5,599 nucleotides of DNA, taken from contig JAEZRD010000110.1 of NCBI GenBank assembly GCA_023440975.1, positions 1 through 5,599 on the forward strand. The letters run 5' to 3'. The notes below the pieces were generated by a model, which saw only the letters and a program-made list of their open reading frames with translations, was not told where the DNA came from and made no database searches. A program made the translations under genes and the position numbers. This document shows positions 1-5,599 of the stretch, in pieces. This stretch comes from Methanobacteriota archaeon. GTDB taxonomy: Archaea; Methanobacteriota; Methanobacteria; Methanobacteriales; Methanobacteriaceae. Every line of letters starts with the position of its first letter. Position 1 is the first letter of the stretch.

Positions 1-1
1 A

Positions 2-1414
2 ACTAGGAATTCTAATGGAACTTATACTTGTAAATTAAATAATAATGCAAGTGTTGGTTTATATAATCCATCTAATGCGCCTATTATATTCCCGGTTAAT
101 ACTTTAGGTTATGCTGCAAACCCTGGACCAAGTGAATATAATTATAGTAGTGATGTGGAATCCTATATTAATGAAGGTTTTATTTACATACTTGCGGGTT
201 GTAGGGGTAGAACTAATGGACCGGATTATTGTGGTGGAGCTCCATGGGGAGTTACAGATTTAAAAGCAGCTATAAATTATATTAAATTTAATAATGACAC
301 TTTACCTGGCGATACAAATAGAATATTCACTTATGGTATGTCTGGTGGAGGAGCTCAAAGTGCTTTATTAGGAGTAACAGGAGATAGTGCTTTATATAAT
401 CCATATTTAACTTATATTGGTGCTGCAATGATAGATAAAGAGGGTGAGCCTATAAGTAATAGTGTTTGTGGATCTATGTGCTGGTGTCCTGTAACAAGCT
501 TTGATTATGCTGATGAAGCATATGAATGGAATATGGGTCAATATGTAAACATTCAATCAAGAGCAGATAATCATTGGACAAGTAGCTTATCTGATGATTT
601 ATCATTACAATTTGCATTATATATAAATAAATTAGGTTTAAAAAGTCAAAATGGGACTATTTTAACATTAAACCCGTCAAGTAATGGAATATATGCTTCA
701 GGCACATATTATGATTATTTAATTGATGTAATTGAGGAATCATTAAATAATTACTTAAATGACACCAATTTTTCAAAAACACCATTTGGTACTGTGCAAA
801 ATTATATTAATACATTAAATAGTAATGGGAAATGGGTGATTTATAATCCTAAAACAAATACTGGAAAAATCACCAATATGAAAAGTTTCATTATAAATTG
901 TAAAGAACCTATAAAACCAGTAGGTGCATCTGATGATTTAAACTGTCATAATCCTGAAAATGAATTATTCGGAAATAGTAATCATGATTATCTTCATTTT
1001 GATTCAATTATGGGTCAGTTGCTTGTTAATAATTCAAATAAATACTCCAAATATGATGATTATAATAATAGGTACTGGGAAGATTTCAGTCATGATTTAA
1101 AAGAAAATGATTTATTGAATAATTCATTAGAATCCAGAGTAAACATGTACAATCCATTATATTATTTGTGTGATTATTATGATGGTTATGGATCTTCTAA
1201 TGTAGCAGAATTTTGGAGAATTAGTACTGGAATAAGTCAAAGAAGTTGTGCTTTAACTGTTGAAACTAATCTTGCATTAGCACTACAAGAATATAGTAGT
1301 GTTAAAAGTGTGGAGTTTCAAACTGTTTGGAATCAGGGACATATTATAGCTGAGAGAAATGGAAACCCTACCTTGAATTTTATTGATTGGGTGAATATGT
1401 GTCTTAAAATGTGA
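2..1414 (+). CDS. Tannase/feruloyl-esterase-like alpha/beta hydrolase, 5' end cut by window edge
   Basis: The frame is open from the left edge, so a GTG at 155 is internal and not the start; 470 residues are visible. Seen: a nucleophile elbow YGMSGGGAQSALLG with the Ser codon at 341-343, an upstream AGCRGRTNG segment, a CWCP...DYADEAYEWNMGQY block, and a C-terminal VWNQGHIIAERNG with the His codon at 1340-1342 followed by FIDWVNMCL. This order and wording match subtype-B tannases and related carboxylesterases (TanLp of Lactobacillus plantarum, 469 residues, triad Ser163/Asp419/His451, as I recall). From the position of the serine about 50 N-terminal residues are missing, so any signal peptide is unseen. 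The family hydrolyses aryl esters such as gallate or hydroxycinnamate esters; the substrate here is unknown. The residue 32 before the His, where the acid should be, is Ser (1244-1246). The family call is firm, activity is uncertain. Confidence 0.85.
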   Translation, partial: TRNSNGTYTCKLNNNASVGLYNPSNAPIIFPVNTLGYAANPGPSEYNYSSDVESYINEGFIYILAGCRGRTNGPDYCGGAPWGVTDLKAAINYIKFNNDTLPGDTNRIFTYGMSGGGAQSALLGVTGDSALYNPYLTYIGAAMIDKEGEPISNSVCGSMCWCPVTSFDYADEAYEWNMGQYVNIQSRADNHWTSSLSDDLSLQFALYINKLGLKSQNGTILTLNPSSNGIYASGTYYDYLIDVIEESLNNYLNDTNFSKTPFGTVQNYINTLNSNGKWVIYNPKTNTGKITNMKSFIINCKEPIKPVGASDDLNCHNPENELFGNSNHDYLHFDSIMGQLLVNNSNKYSKYDDYNNRYWEDFSHDLKENDLLNNSLESRVNMYNPLYYLCDYYDGYGSSNVAEFWRISTGISQRSCALTVETNLALALQEYSSVKSVEFQTVWNQGHIIAERNGNPTLNFIDWVNMCLKM

Positions 1415-1440
1415 GAAAATTATAGTTTTATATTTAAAAT

Positions 1441-1532
1441 AGAATAGCATGTTGTAATATTAAAAGGTTTAATCTATTTAAAAAAAACATATGTAAAGGG
1501 GGTGATATGTAATTTTTACAACATACTATTCT
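1441..1532 (+). ncRNA. Candidate structured RNA element: long inverted repeat with two inner hairpins
   Basis: Arms AGAATAGCATGTTGTAA (1441-1457) and TTACAACATACTATTCT (1516-1532) pair at 16 of 17 positions. The 58-base interior holds two further perfect inverted repeats: ATTAAA/TTTAAT (1459-1464/1468-1473) and ACATAT/ATATGT (1487-1492/1505-1510). Together they could make a three-way junction whose second loop shows GGGGGTG, a Shine-Dalgarno-like sequence followed by ATGTAA. It starts 26 bases after the esterase stop. It may be a 3'-UTR structure, a small RNA, a cis-regulator or a small mobile-element remnant. The strand is assumed, and transcription is not shown by sequence alone. Confidence 0.4.
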
Positions 1533-1570
1533 TAGATTTAAAGTTGGTTTTTAATGTTTATAAAATTTTT

Positions 1571-1599
1571 CCCAATTTAACCCAAATTTTAACCCAAAT
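1571..1599. repeat. Short tandem repeat of TTTAACCCAAAT-type units
   Basis: TTTAACCCAAAT occurs twice in a row (1577-1588 and 1588-1599, sharing one T), preceded by a partial third copy TTTTTCCCAA. These C triplets stand out in an otherwise C-poor stretch. It could be a binding-site cluster or a replication slippage product. No function is recognised. Confidence 0.4.
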
Positions 1600-1606
1600 C
1601 ATATTG

Positions 1607-1614
1607 TTTTTTTT
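1607..1614 (+). terminator. T8 tract, possible archaeal terminator of the esterase transcript
   Basis: A run of eight Ts on the coding strand, about 190 bases after the esterase stop and followed by more T-rich sequence. Archaeal RNA polymerase can stop at U-rich tracts without a hairpin. If used, the transcript would include the structured element at 1441-1532 in its 3' UTR. T runs are common in such AT-rich DNA, so this is only suggestive. Confidence 0.3.
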
Positions 1615-1636
1615 AATTATTTATTTAACTGTTTTT

Positions 1637-1676
1637 AACACTACTATCAGTTCTTATGAGGTTTAACAATAGTGTT
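1637..1676. repeat. 7-bp inverted repeat upstream of the kinase promoter
   Basis: AACACTA (1637-1643) and TAGTGTT (1670-1676) are perfect reverse complements, 26 bases apart. They lie directly upstream of the TATA-like box at 1685-1692. It could be an operator or activator site for the kinase, or chance in AT-rich DNA. Confidence 0.25.
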
Positions 1677-1684
1677 TATGAAAT

Positions 1685-1692
1685 TTTATAAA
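1685..1692 (+). promoter_or_regulatory. TATA-like promoter of the sensor kinase
   Basis: TTTATAAA preceded by an A/T-rich stretch (GAAAT) suitable as a TFB recognition element. A start of transcription would be expected about 25 bases downstream, near 1713-1718, giving a leader of roughly 90 bases before ATG 1804. A 6-bp palindrome, AATTAT-ACC-ATAATT (1707-1721), overlaps the expected start and could be an operator. A second TTTATAAA at 1787-1794 is too close to the ATG to serve it. Confidence 0.45.
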
Positions 1693-1803
1693 TACTAGAA
1701 GCCTACAATTATACCATAATTATAAAAAAAATTAAAAGGTAAACTCTCTATTTATACACTAGTATTTGAATCTGAAACCCATAAACTTTATAAAATAAAG
1801 AAT

Positions 1804-3849
1804 ATGGAAACATTAGATGAAATATTCACTAAAACCACTAACAAGATAGAAGTTAAAAGATATGATTTAGCTGATATTTACGATCAAGTGGATTATGGTA
1901 TTAATATTTTAAAACCAGTAAATAATAAAGAGGATTTCATATTCATATACACCCACCCAGTTTATTGGGATTACTATAAAAAAGACTTACATAATTACCT
2001 AATTGGAAGAAGTGTTAAAGAAGTTTTCTCAAACTTAAAAATAACAAATCAAATGCATAAATTCCTATTAAAAACATATAAGAAAAAATCCTTTAAAAGT
2101 TTAATTAAATTATACGAAGACAATAAACTTATTAAAGTATGGTCTATCCTAAATTTAACAAAGGACGAATTAATATATGTCTGTATAAAAGATGAAACAG
2201 ATTTTTATATAGAAAAAGAGAAAGAAGAAACAGTTTTTAATTCTTCAGCCTTCCCCATATTAGAAGTTAACCGTGAAAAGAAAATAGTGCGAGTGAATAA
2301 AGCATACCGGGAATATTTAGGTTATACTCTAAAAGAAATTAACGAATTAGGAACAGGATCAACATTAGTTAGTTTTAAAAGCCAACATAATAACATTAAT
2401 AATTTCCTAGATAGTTTAGATTTAATATTTAACAAAACCATTAAACATGATGATGCAGAAGTAGAATTAATAAACAAAAACGGAGAACACAAATGGTTAA
2501 ATGGGCATTTAAGACTAATAAGTAATGATATAGTTCAAATTACTTTACGAGATTTAACAGAATTAAAACAAACACAAAATAGTGCAGTTAATTTAAACGA
2601 ATATTTATCAGATATGGAAGAAGTAAGCAAAACATGCTTAACAATAAAAGACAATGAAGGTTACCATTGGACAAGTGAAATATACGCCATACTAGAACTA
2701 GATAAAACAACCAATATAAACACCACAAAAGAAAACCTCCTATCCAAATATGCCACAAAAGAAAATCAACAAAAAAATAGGGAAAAACTAAAAAAATTAA
2801 GCTTAACAAACCCTGTAACCATAGAATATGATATAAAAACATTAAAAGGTAACTATAAACATTTAAAATCCTTCATAAAATTGAAAAAACAAGACAAACA
2901 AACAATCCAATTATCCTTCACCCAAGATACAACAGAAGAGTACTTAGCAAAAAAATCAGCCTTCACACTAAAAGAAAATATAGAATACCTAGAAGGATTC
3001 AGTAAAATAGTAATAGCAGAATTCAATAAAAACAATACATACTACACAAGCGAAATCTACAACATACTAGAAGCAAACCCAGAAGAATACACACCTGAAA
3101 AATTAGATCAACTAGTAAACCCAGAAGATTTAGAAATATTTAATGAAAACCTAAAAAATATTAATAAAAAAAATCCAACATTTAAACAAATTTACAAATG
3201 CAAAACCCCCAAAGGCAATTTAAGAGTCTTATCAGCCAACGCAATAGGGAAATTCCAAGACAACGGAGAACTAATAAAAACAGTATGCTTCATACAAGAC
3301 ATAACAGAACAAGCACAAGCACAACAAGAAGCATACAACCTAGAAAAAAGCTTAAAACATATAAGTGAATTTAGTAAAATAGTAATCGCCACCTATGAAA
3401 ACGGCAAATACACCTGGACAGATGAAATATATAATATTCTAAAAATAAACCCCAAAAATTACAATAAAAATCAAGGCATATTAAAACAATTCGAAAATCC
3501 AAAAGAAAATAAGAAATTCTTTGAAAAAATATTCAACTTAACACCAGAAAACAACACATACTCCACAATAAGAAACATAATAGACAATGAAGGAAACAAA
3601 AAATACTTAAATTGTGAAGTAGTTGCAGACTTTAACAAAAAAGGACAACCAAAATTCTATGGATTCCTACAAGACATAACAGAAGAATTAAAAACACAAG
3701 AATCAGCACTACAACTACAAAAAGACTTAAACATCATACAATCCTCATCAAAAATCATCATAGCACATCATAAAAACGGAAAACACTACTTCACAAATGA
3801 AATCTACAACATACTAGAAATAAACCCCCCAAGAACATCCTACAAGTGA
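1804..3849 (+). CDS. PAS-repeat sensor histidine kinase, N-terminal sensory part (ends early at a frameshift)
   Basis: 681 residues starting METLDEIF; no Shine-Dalgarno is seen before the ATG. No membrane segment or signal peptide, so a cytosolic sensor. Domains in order: a divergent PAS-like region (about 20-135), a PAS S-box domain (about 145-255, FPILEVN...NKAYREYLGY...ITLRDLTE), then PAS_3-like repeats marked by (T/S/D/N)EIY-ILE near residues 292, 417, 541 and 666, a strict 124-125-residue period, each closing with a QD-TTE/QDITE-type PAC end. The fourth repeat is cut after NILEINP, where the frame runs into PRTSYK and a stop. The rest of this repeat and the kinase core lie in the +1 frame just downstream, so this is not a complete protein but the sensory half of a 970-residue kinase. 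The ligand is unknown; no obvious cofactor motif was recognised. Codon use shifts from AAT/GAT-rich to A/C-rich after about base 2600. Confidence 0.85.
   Translation: METLDEIFTKTTNKIEVKRYDLADIYDQVDYGINILKPVNNKEDFIFIYTHPVYWDYYKKDLHNYLIGRSVKEVFSNLKITNQMHKFLLKTYKKKSFKSLIKLYEDNKLIKVWSILNLTKDELIYVCIKDETDFYIEKEKEETVFNSSAFPILEVNREKKIVRVNKAYREYLGYTLKEINELGTGSTLVSFKSQHNNINNFLDSLDLIFNKTIKHDDAEVELINKNGEHKWLNGHLRLISNDIVQITLRDLTELKQTQNSAVNLNEYLSDMEEVSKTCLTIKDNEGYHWTSEIYAILELDKTTNINTTKENLLSKYATKENQQKNREKLKKLSLTNPVTIEYDIKTLKGNYKHLKSFIKLKKQDKQTIQLSFTQDTTEEYLAKKSAFTLKENIEYLEGFSKIVIAEFNKNNTYYTSEIYNILEANPEEYTPEKLDQLVNPEDLEIFNENLKNINKKNPTFKQIYKCKTPKGNLRVLSANAIGKFQDNGELIKTVCFIQDITEQAQAQQEAYNLEKSLKHISEFSKIVIATYENGKYTWTDEIYNILKINPKNYNKNQGILKQFENPKENKKFFEKIFNLTPENNTYSTIRNIIDNEGNKKYLNCEVVADFNKKGQPKFYGFLQDITEELKTQESALQLQKDLNIIQSSSKIIIAHHKNGKHYFTNEIYNILEINPPRTSYK
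3825..3830 (+). other. C6 homopolymer with a one-base frameshift
   Basis: Six Cs follow GAAATAAA. As written the frame reads INPPRTSYK and stops at 3847-3849. With one C removed it reads INPQEHPTSEELVKNYL and continues without a stop to 4717, restoring the expected PAS repeat (compare NPEEYTPEKLDQLV in an earlier repeat). The length 1804-4717 minus one base is an exact multiple of three. It may be a sequencing or assembly error, a real mutation, phase variation by slippage, or a +1 ribosomal shift at CCC-C. Confidence 0.85.
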
Positions 3850-4717
3850 AGAATTAGTTAAAAATTATTTACAAAACAAATTCAACCAAAAATTCATAAA
3901 AAAAATATTACAAATCAACCCTAAAAACCCATACATCCATGATGTAGTGAAAGTTAAAACACAAACAGGAAAAATAAAAATATTAGAATGCTTTATAGAA
4001 GCAGAATTTGATGAAAATAATCAATTAAAAGAAATCGTAGGATTATTACAAGAAATCACAGACAAAGTAGAACGAGAAGAAAAACTCAAACAACTAAGCG
4101 AAGATAGGAAAATACTCCTACAAGAAGTACATCACAGAGTAAAAAACAACCTTCAACTAATATTAAGCTTCCTAAGTTTAGAAACACGCTACCATAAAAA
4201 AGATCCAGAATATGTAATAGAGCAAACAAAAAACAGAATTCAAACCATGGCATTAACACATGAAGAAATTTATCAATCCCCAAGTGTATCTAAAGTTAAT
4301 TTAGAAAGTTTCTTTGAAAAAGGATTAAACAATATATTCCACTTATACTCAGAAAAGAAAATAACACCCCACTTAAATATAGAATCAATAGAATTAGATG
4401 TAGATAAAAGCATACCATTAGGATTATTAGTTAATGAACTAGCATTAAATACAATAAAATATGCATTTCCAAAATCCCCGAAAGGTGACTTCTACATAAA
4501 CATAAAAACACAAGACGAATCCATAGTCTTAAAAGTATGGGATAATGGAATAGGATTAAAAGACAATTTCAACATTCAAGATTCTACAAGATTAGGATTT
4601 ATTATAGTAAGAAACCTAACACAACAATTAGAAGGGGAATTAATCCAATTAAAAGATATTGATGGTTTTGGTTTAAAAATAATATTTCCAAAAAATATAG
4701 AAACACCATTCCAATAA
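3830..4717 (+). CDS. PAS-repeat sensor histidine kinase, C-terminal part: PAS remainder, HisKA_2 and ATPase domain
   Basis: In the frame one base ahead of the sensory part. GTG 3947 is an internal valine codon, not a credible start; protein similarity to the repeats begins at CAA 3830. It holds the end of the fourth PAS_3-like repeat (VKTQTGKIKILECFIEAEF, GLLQEITD), a short charged coil (VEREEKLKQLSEDRK), then a HisKA_2 box EVHHRVKNNLQ with the likely phospho-accepting His codon at 4133-4135 (His777 in the joined protein). The N box is NELALN (codons 4433-4450), the first G box DNGIGL (4541-4558), and the second is around TRLGFII. All residues needed for autophosphorylation and ATP binding are present. 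No receiver domain is attached and no response regulator is adjacent, so the partner is unknown. The joined protein would be 970 residues and soluble. Confidence 0.85.
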   Translation, partial: QEHPTSEELVKNYLQNKFNQKFIKKILQINPKNPYIHDVVKVKTQTGKIKILECFIEAEFDENNQLKEIVGLLQEITDKVEREEKLKQLSEDRKILLQEVHHRVKNNLQLILSFLSLETRYHKKDPEYVIEQTKNRIQTMALTHEEIYQSPSVSKVNLESFFEKGLNNIFHLYSEKKITPHLNIESIELDVDKSIPLGLLVNELALNTIKYAFPKSPKGDFYINIKTQDESIVLKVWDNGIGLKDNFNIQDSTRLGFIIVRNLTQQLEGELIQLKDIDGFGLKIIFPKNIETPFQ

Positions 4718-4753
4718 AAAATTATTATAAAATTTTAGGGTTTTCTACAAAGT

Positions 4754-4905
4754 ATCTCTTTTTCTTTATGACTTTTATTATCTTAAATTTTAGTGAAAAT
4801 ATCATATACAAAAATAGTATTGTAGCCAAAGTAAAAGGAAGGAAAATAATCTAAAAATCATGAAAAAAAATACTTTTCATTCTCAAAATTTTTTCTTTTT
4901 TTTAT
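4754..4905. terminator. Bidirectional T/A-tract region between convergent genes
   Basis: On the + strand, CTCTTTTTCTTT near 4754 and a longer T-rich run at 4889-4903 follow the kinase stop. On the - strand, a T8 run (4863-4870) lies inside a small inverted repeat ATGAAAA/TTTTCAT (4860-4866/4874-4880), downstream of the remnant that ends at 4906. Such tracts suit archaeal termination from both directions. The 4718-4905 interval has no gene that I can support. Confidence 0.35.
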
Positions 4906-5262
4906 TCATATGGATTTTGGCAAGCTAAATGATATTCTTTTCTGATATGTAATAGGGTTCCCATTACTGTCTGTTTCTCCTTCAACATAGTCATCATGGT
5001 TATGGTTATTAAGAAAAATTCATTTAATGTTTGTTCTGCTTGTCCAAATTTTCATTATATATTTAACAAATATTATCCTGTTCCACATTATTATTAGAAC
5101 TACTAGAATCTTTAATACTTGATGAATAATTTGATATGTTACTAGTTGAATAATTTGTATTATTAATCTTTCTTGTATTAATTTTGTTAGTGCATGATTA
5201 TTAGATTGATTACTTATCATGTAATATGCACCAAAACATACACATAAACAAATCCTAAATAA
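4906..5262 (-). pseudogene. Decayed remnant of a membrane-anchored Ser/Asn-rich protein
   Basis: Three protein-like pieces follow one another on this strand. The first, 5262 to about 5160, has a hydrophobic start RICLCVCFGAYYMI then SNQSNNHALTKLIQ. The second, in another frame from 5197 to 5063, is Ser/Asn-rich (NYSTSNISNYSSSIKD, SSSSNNN). The third, 5019-4906, reads NNHNHDDYVEGETDSNGN, then PITYQKRISFSLPKSI and stops. It lies in the first frame but beyond a TGA at 5022-5020. The order membrane helix, low-complexity linker, folded tail resembles the zinc-ribbon/TM/linker proteins common in Methanobrevibacter and Methanosphaera, minus the zinc ribbon. A 66-codon ORF here (5220-5020) is probably only part of it. 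At least two frame changes or stops are needed, and the 5' end is missing. AT-rich DNA yields Ser/Asn/Ile by chance, so confidence is limited. Confidence 0.4.
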
Positions 5263-5448
5263 TTAATTATACAGTAAAAAAAGTTACCATTCGTATAAAA
5301 CTATTTTTAAACTTTCTAAAATAAACCCTACTTTTATTTCAATAAACTGATAATTGAATATAATAATAAAACATTTAATTCTTTTTTTAACAAAAGATGA
5401 AAATATTTTAAAAAAATTTATAAACTATTATAATTAGATTAACATTAT
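5263..5448. other. AT-rich intergenic stretch without a recognised gene
   Basis: I read all frames of both strands and found only short, stop-filled frames. No repeat or RNA gene was seen. The only likely signal is the TATA-like box at 5417-5424. Confidence 0.5.
5417..5424 (+). promoter_or_regulatory. TATA-like promoter of the zinc-ribbon gene remnant
   Basis: TTTATAAA in an A-rich context, with an expected transcription start near 5445-5450. This is 25-30 bases before the start codon at 5475 and just before the ribosome site GGGTGA (5460-5465), a well-proportioned archaeal promoter-leader arrangement. The box is self-complementary, so the opposite strand cannot be ruled out. Confidence 0.45.
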
Positions 5449-5486
5449 TGAATATTTAAGGGTGAATATGTAATATGAAATATTCA
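5449..5486 (+). promoter_or_regulatory. Hairpin enclosing the ribosome site and start codon
   Basis: TGAATATTT (5449-5457) and AAATATTCA (5478-5486) form a perfect 9-bp stem. The 20-base loop contains GGGTGA (5460-5465), a start-stop ATGTAA (5468-5473) and ATG 5475. The right arm is also the first codons of the downstream reading frame. It could modulate translation, or be a coincidence of AT-rich sequence. Confidence 0.35.
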
Positions 5487-5599
5487 AAAATGTAGAACAG
5501 AAAAACACTGAAGATACAGAATATTGCATGGAATGTTGCAAAAAGTTAATCAGGTACTAATGAAACACAAAAATATTTAATCATTGCAGTTGGAAGTCA
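5475..5599 (+). pseudogene. Frameshifted start of a zinc-ribbon/transmembrane protein, cut by window edge
   Basis: From ATG 5475 the frame reads MKYSKM and stops at 5493-5495. One frame over (from 5492) comes VEQKNTEDTEYCMECCKKLI, ending at a TAA (5558-5560). Back in the first frame (from 5553) comes GTNETQKYLIIAVGS to the edge. Joined, this reads as the typical zinc-ribbon start of Methanobacteriales proteins (MKYC-x2-CG...A-x-FC-x2-CG-x-x-L) followed by a polar linker and the beginning of a membrane helix. The second CxxC is intact (CMEC), but the first pair is lost: Ser at residue 4 and, in the joined frame, Val at residue 7. Two compensating one-base shifts, at the A5 run 5486-5490 and near 5552, explain the frames. 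The promoter and ribosome site look intact, so decay may be recent. The rest of the protein and its function are out of view. Confidence 0.45.

Noticed and set aside
155..157. GTG as start of the esterase
   Set aside because: The same frame is open to the left edge and upstream residues (APIIFPVNTLGY) fit the family, so the codon is internal.
1571..1599. CRISPR-like array
   Set aside because: The units are about 12 bases, only two to three copies, and have no spacers.
1787..1794. TTTATAAA as the kinase promoter
   Set aside because: It is only about 10 bases before the ATG, so transcription would start inside the gene.
2588..3392. Reverse-strand open frames inside the kinase
   Set aside because: They are hydrophobic or Cys/Phe-rich mirror frames of A-rich Lys/Asn/Glu coding sequence with no support of their own.
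3847..3849. TGA as a recoded selenocysteine codon joining the two halves
   Set aside because: The downstream half is in a different frame, so reading through the TGA would not reach it.
3947..3949. GTG as start of a separate kinase gene
   Set aside because: The frame and the PAS repeat similarity extend upstream to the C6 run, and no ribosome site precedes it.
4086..4283. Reverse-strand open frame over the HisKA_2 box
   Set aside because: It lies antisense to the conserved histidine box, which explains the sequence fully.
5020..5220. 66-codon reverse-strand ORF as an intact gene
   Set aside because: No ribosome site is seen, the protein-like signal switches frame within it and resumes after its stop, so it is better explained as part of a decayed gene.

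Overview
The window looks like methanogenic archaeal DNA, most likely Methanobacteriales of the Methanosphaera/Methanobrevibacter type. This is inferred from the very AT-rich sequence, TTTATAAA TATA-box-like promoters, GGTGA-type ribosome sites matching the archaeal 16S tail, and a PAS-repeat sensor kinase with a HisKA_2 core. No RNA gene or database match anchors the assignment.

Layout, left to right. (1) Bases 2-1414 (+): the 3' part of a tannase/feruloyl-esterase-like alpha/beta hydrolase whose start lies off the left edge. The nucleophile serine and the histidine are present, but the expected acid position is a serine. (2) Bases 1415-1803: a gene-free stretch with a strong 17-bp inverted repeat (1441-1532) that can fold as a three-way junction, a T tract, small repeats and a TATA-like promoter. 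(3) Bases 1804-4717 (+): one long cytosolic PAS-repeat sensor histidine kinase broken in two by a single extra base in a run of six Cs (3825-3830). Removing one C gives a continuous 970-residue protein with two N-terminal PAS-like domains, four tandem PAS_3-like repeats of about 125 residues, a HisKA_2 box and an ATPase domain. (4) Bases 4718-4905: T-rich and A-rich tracts that could terminate transcription from both sides. (5) Bases 4906-5262 (-): a decayed remnant of what looks like a membrane-anchored Ser/Asn-rich surface or sensor protein, with frame changes. (6) Bases 5263-5448: AT-rich, with only a TATA-like box seen. (7) Bases 5449-5599 (+): a promoter, a ribosome site inside a short hairpin, and the frameshifted start of a zinc-ribbon/transmembrane protein that runs off the right edge.

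The genes do not form an obvious operon. The kinase has its own upstream region and no response regulator beside it, so it is an orphan here. The right part reads as a small graveyard of zinc-ribbon/TM-type proteins. The items most worth a second look are the exact C6 frameshift in the kinase, the structured intergenic element at 1441-1532, a GGGTGA-ATGTAAT motif seen twice inside inverted repeats, and the lost catalytic acid of the esterase.
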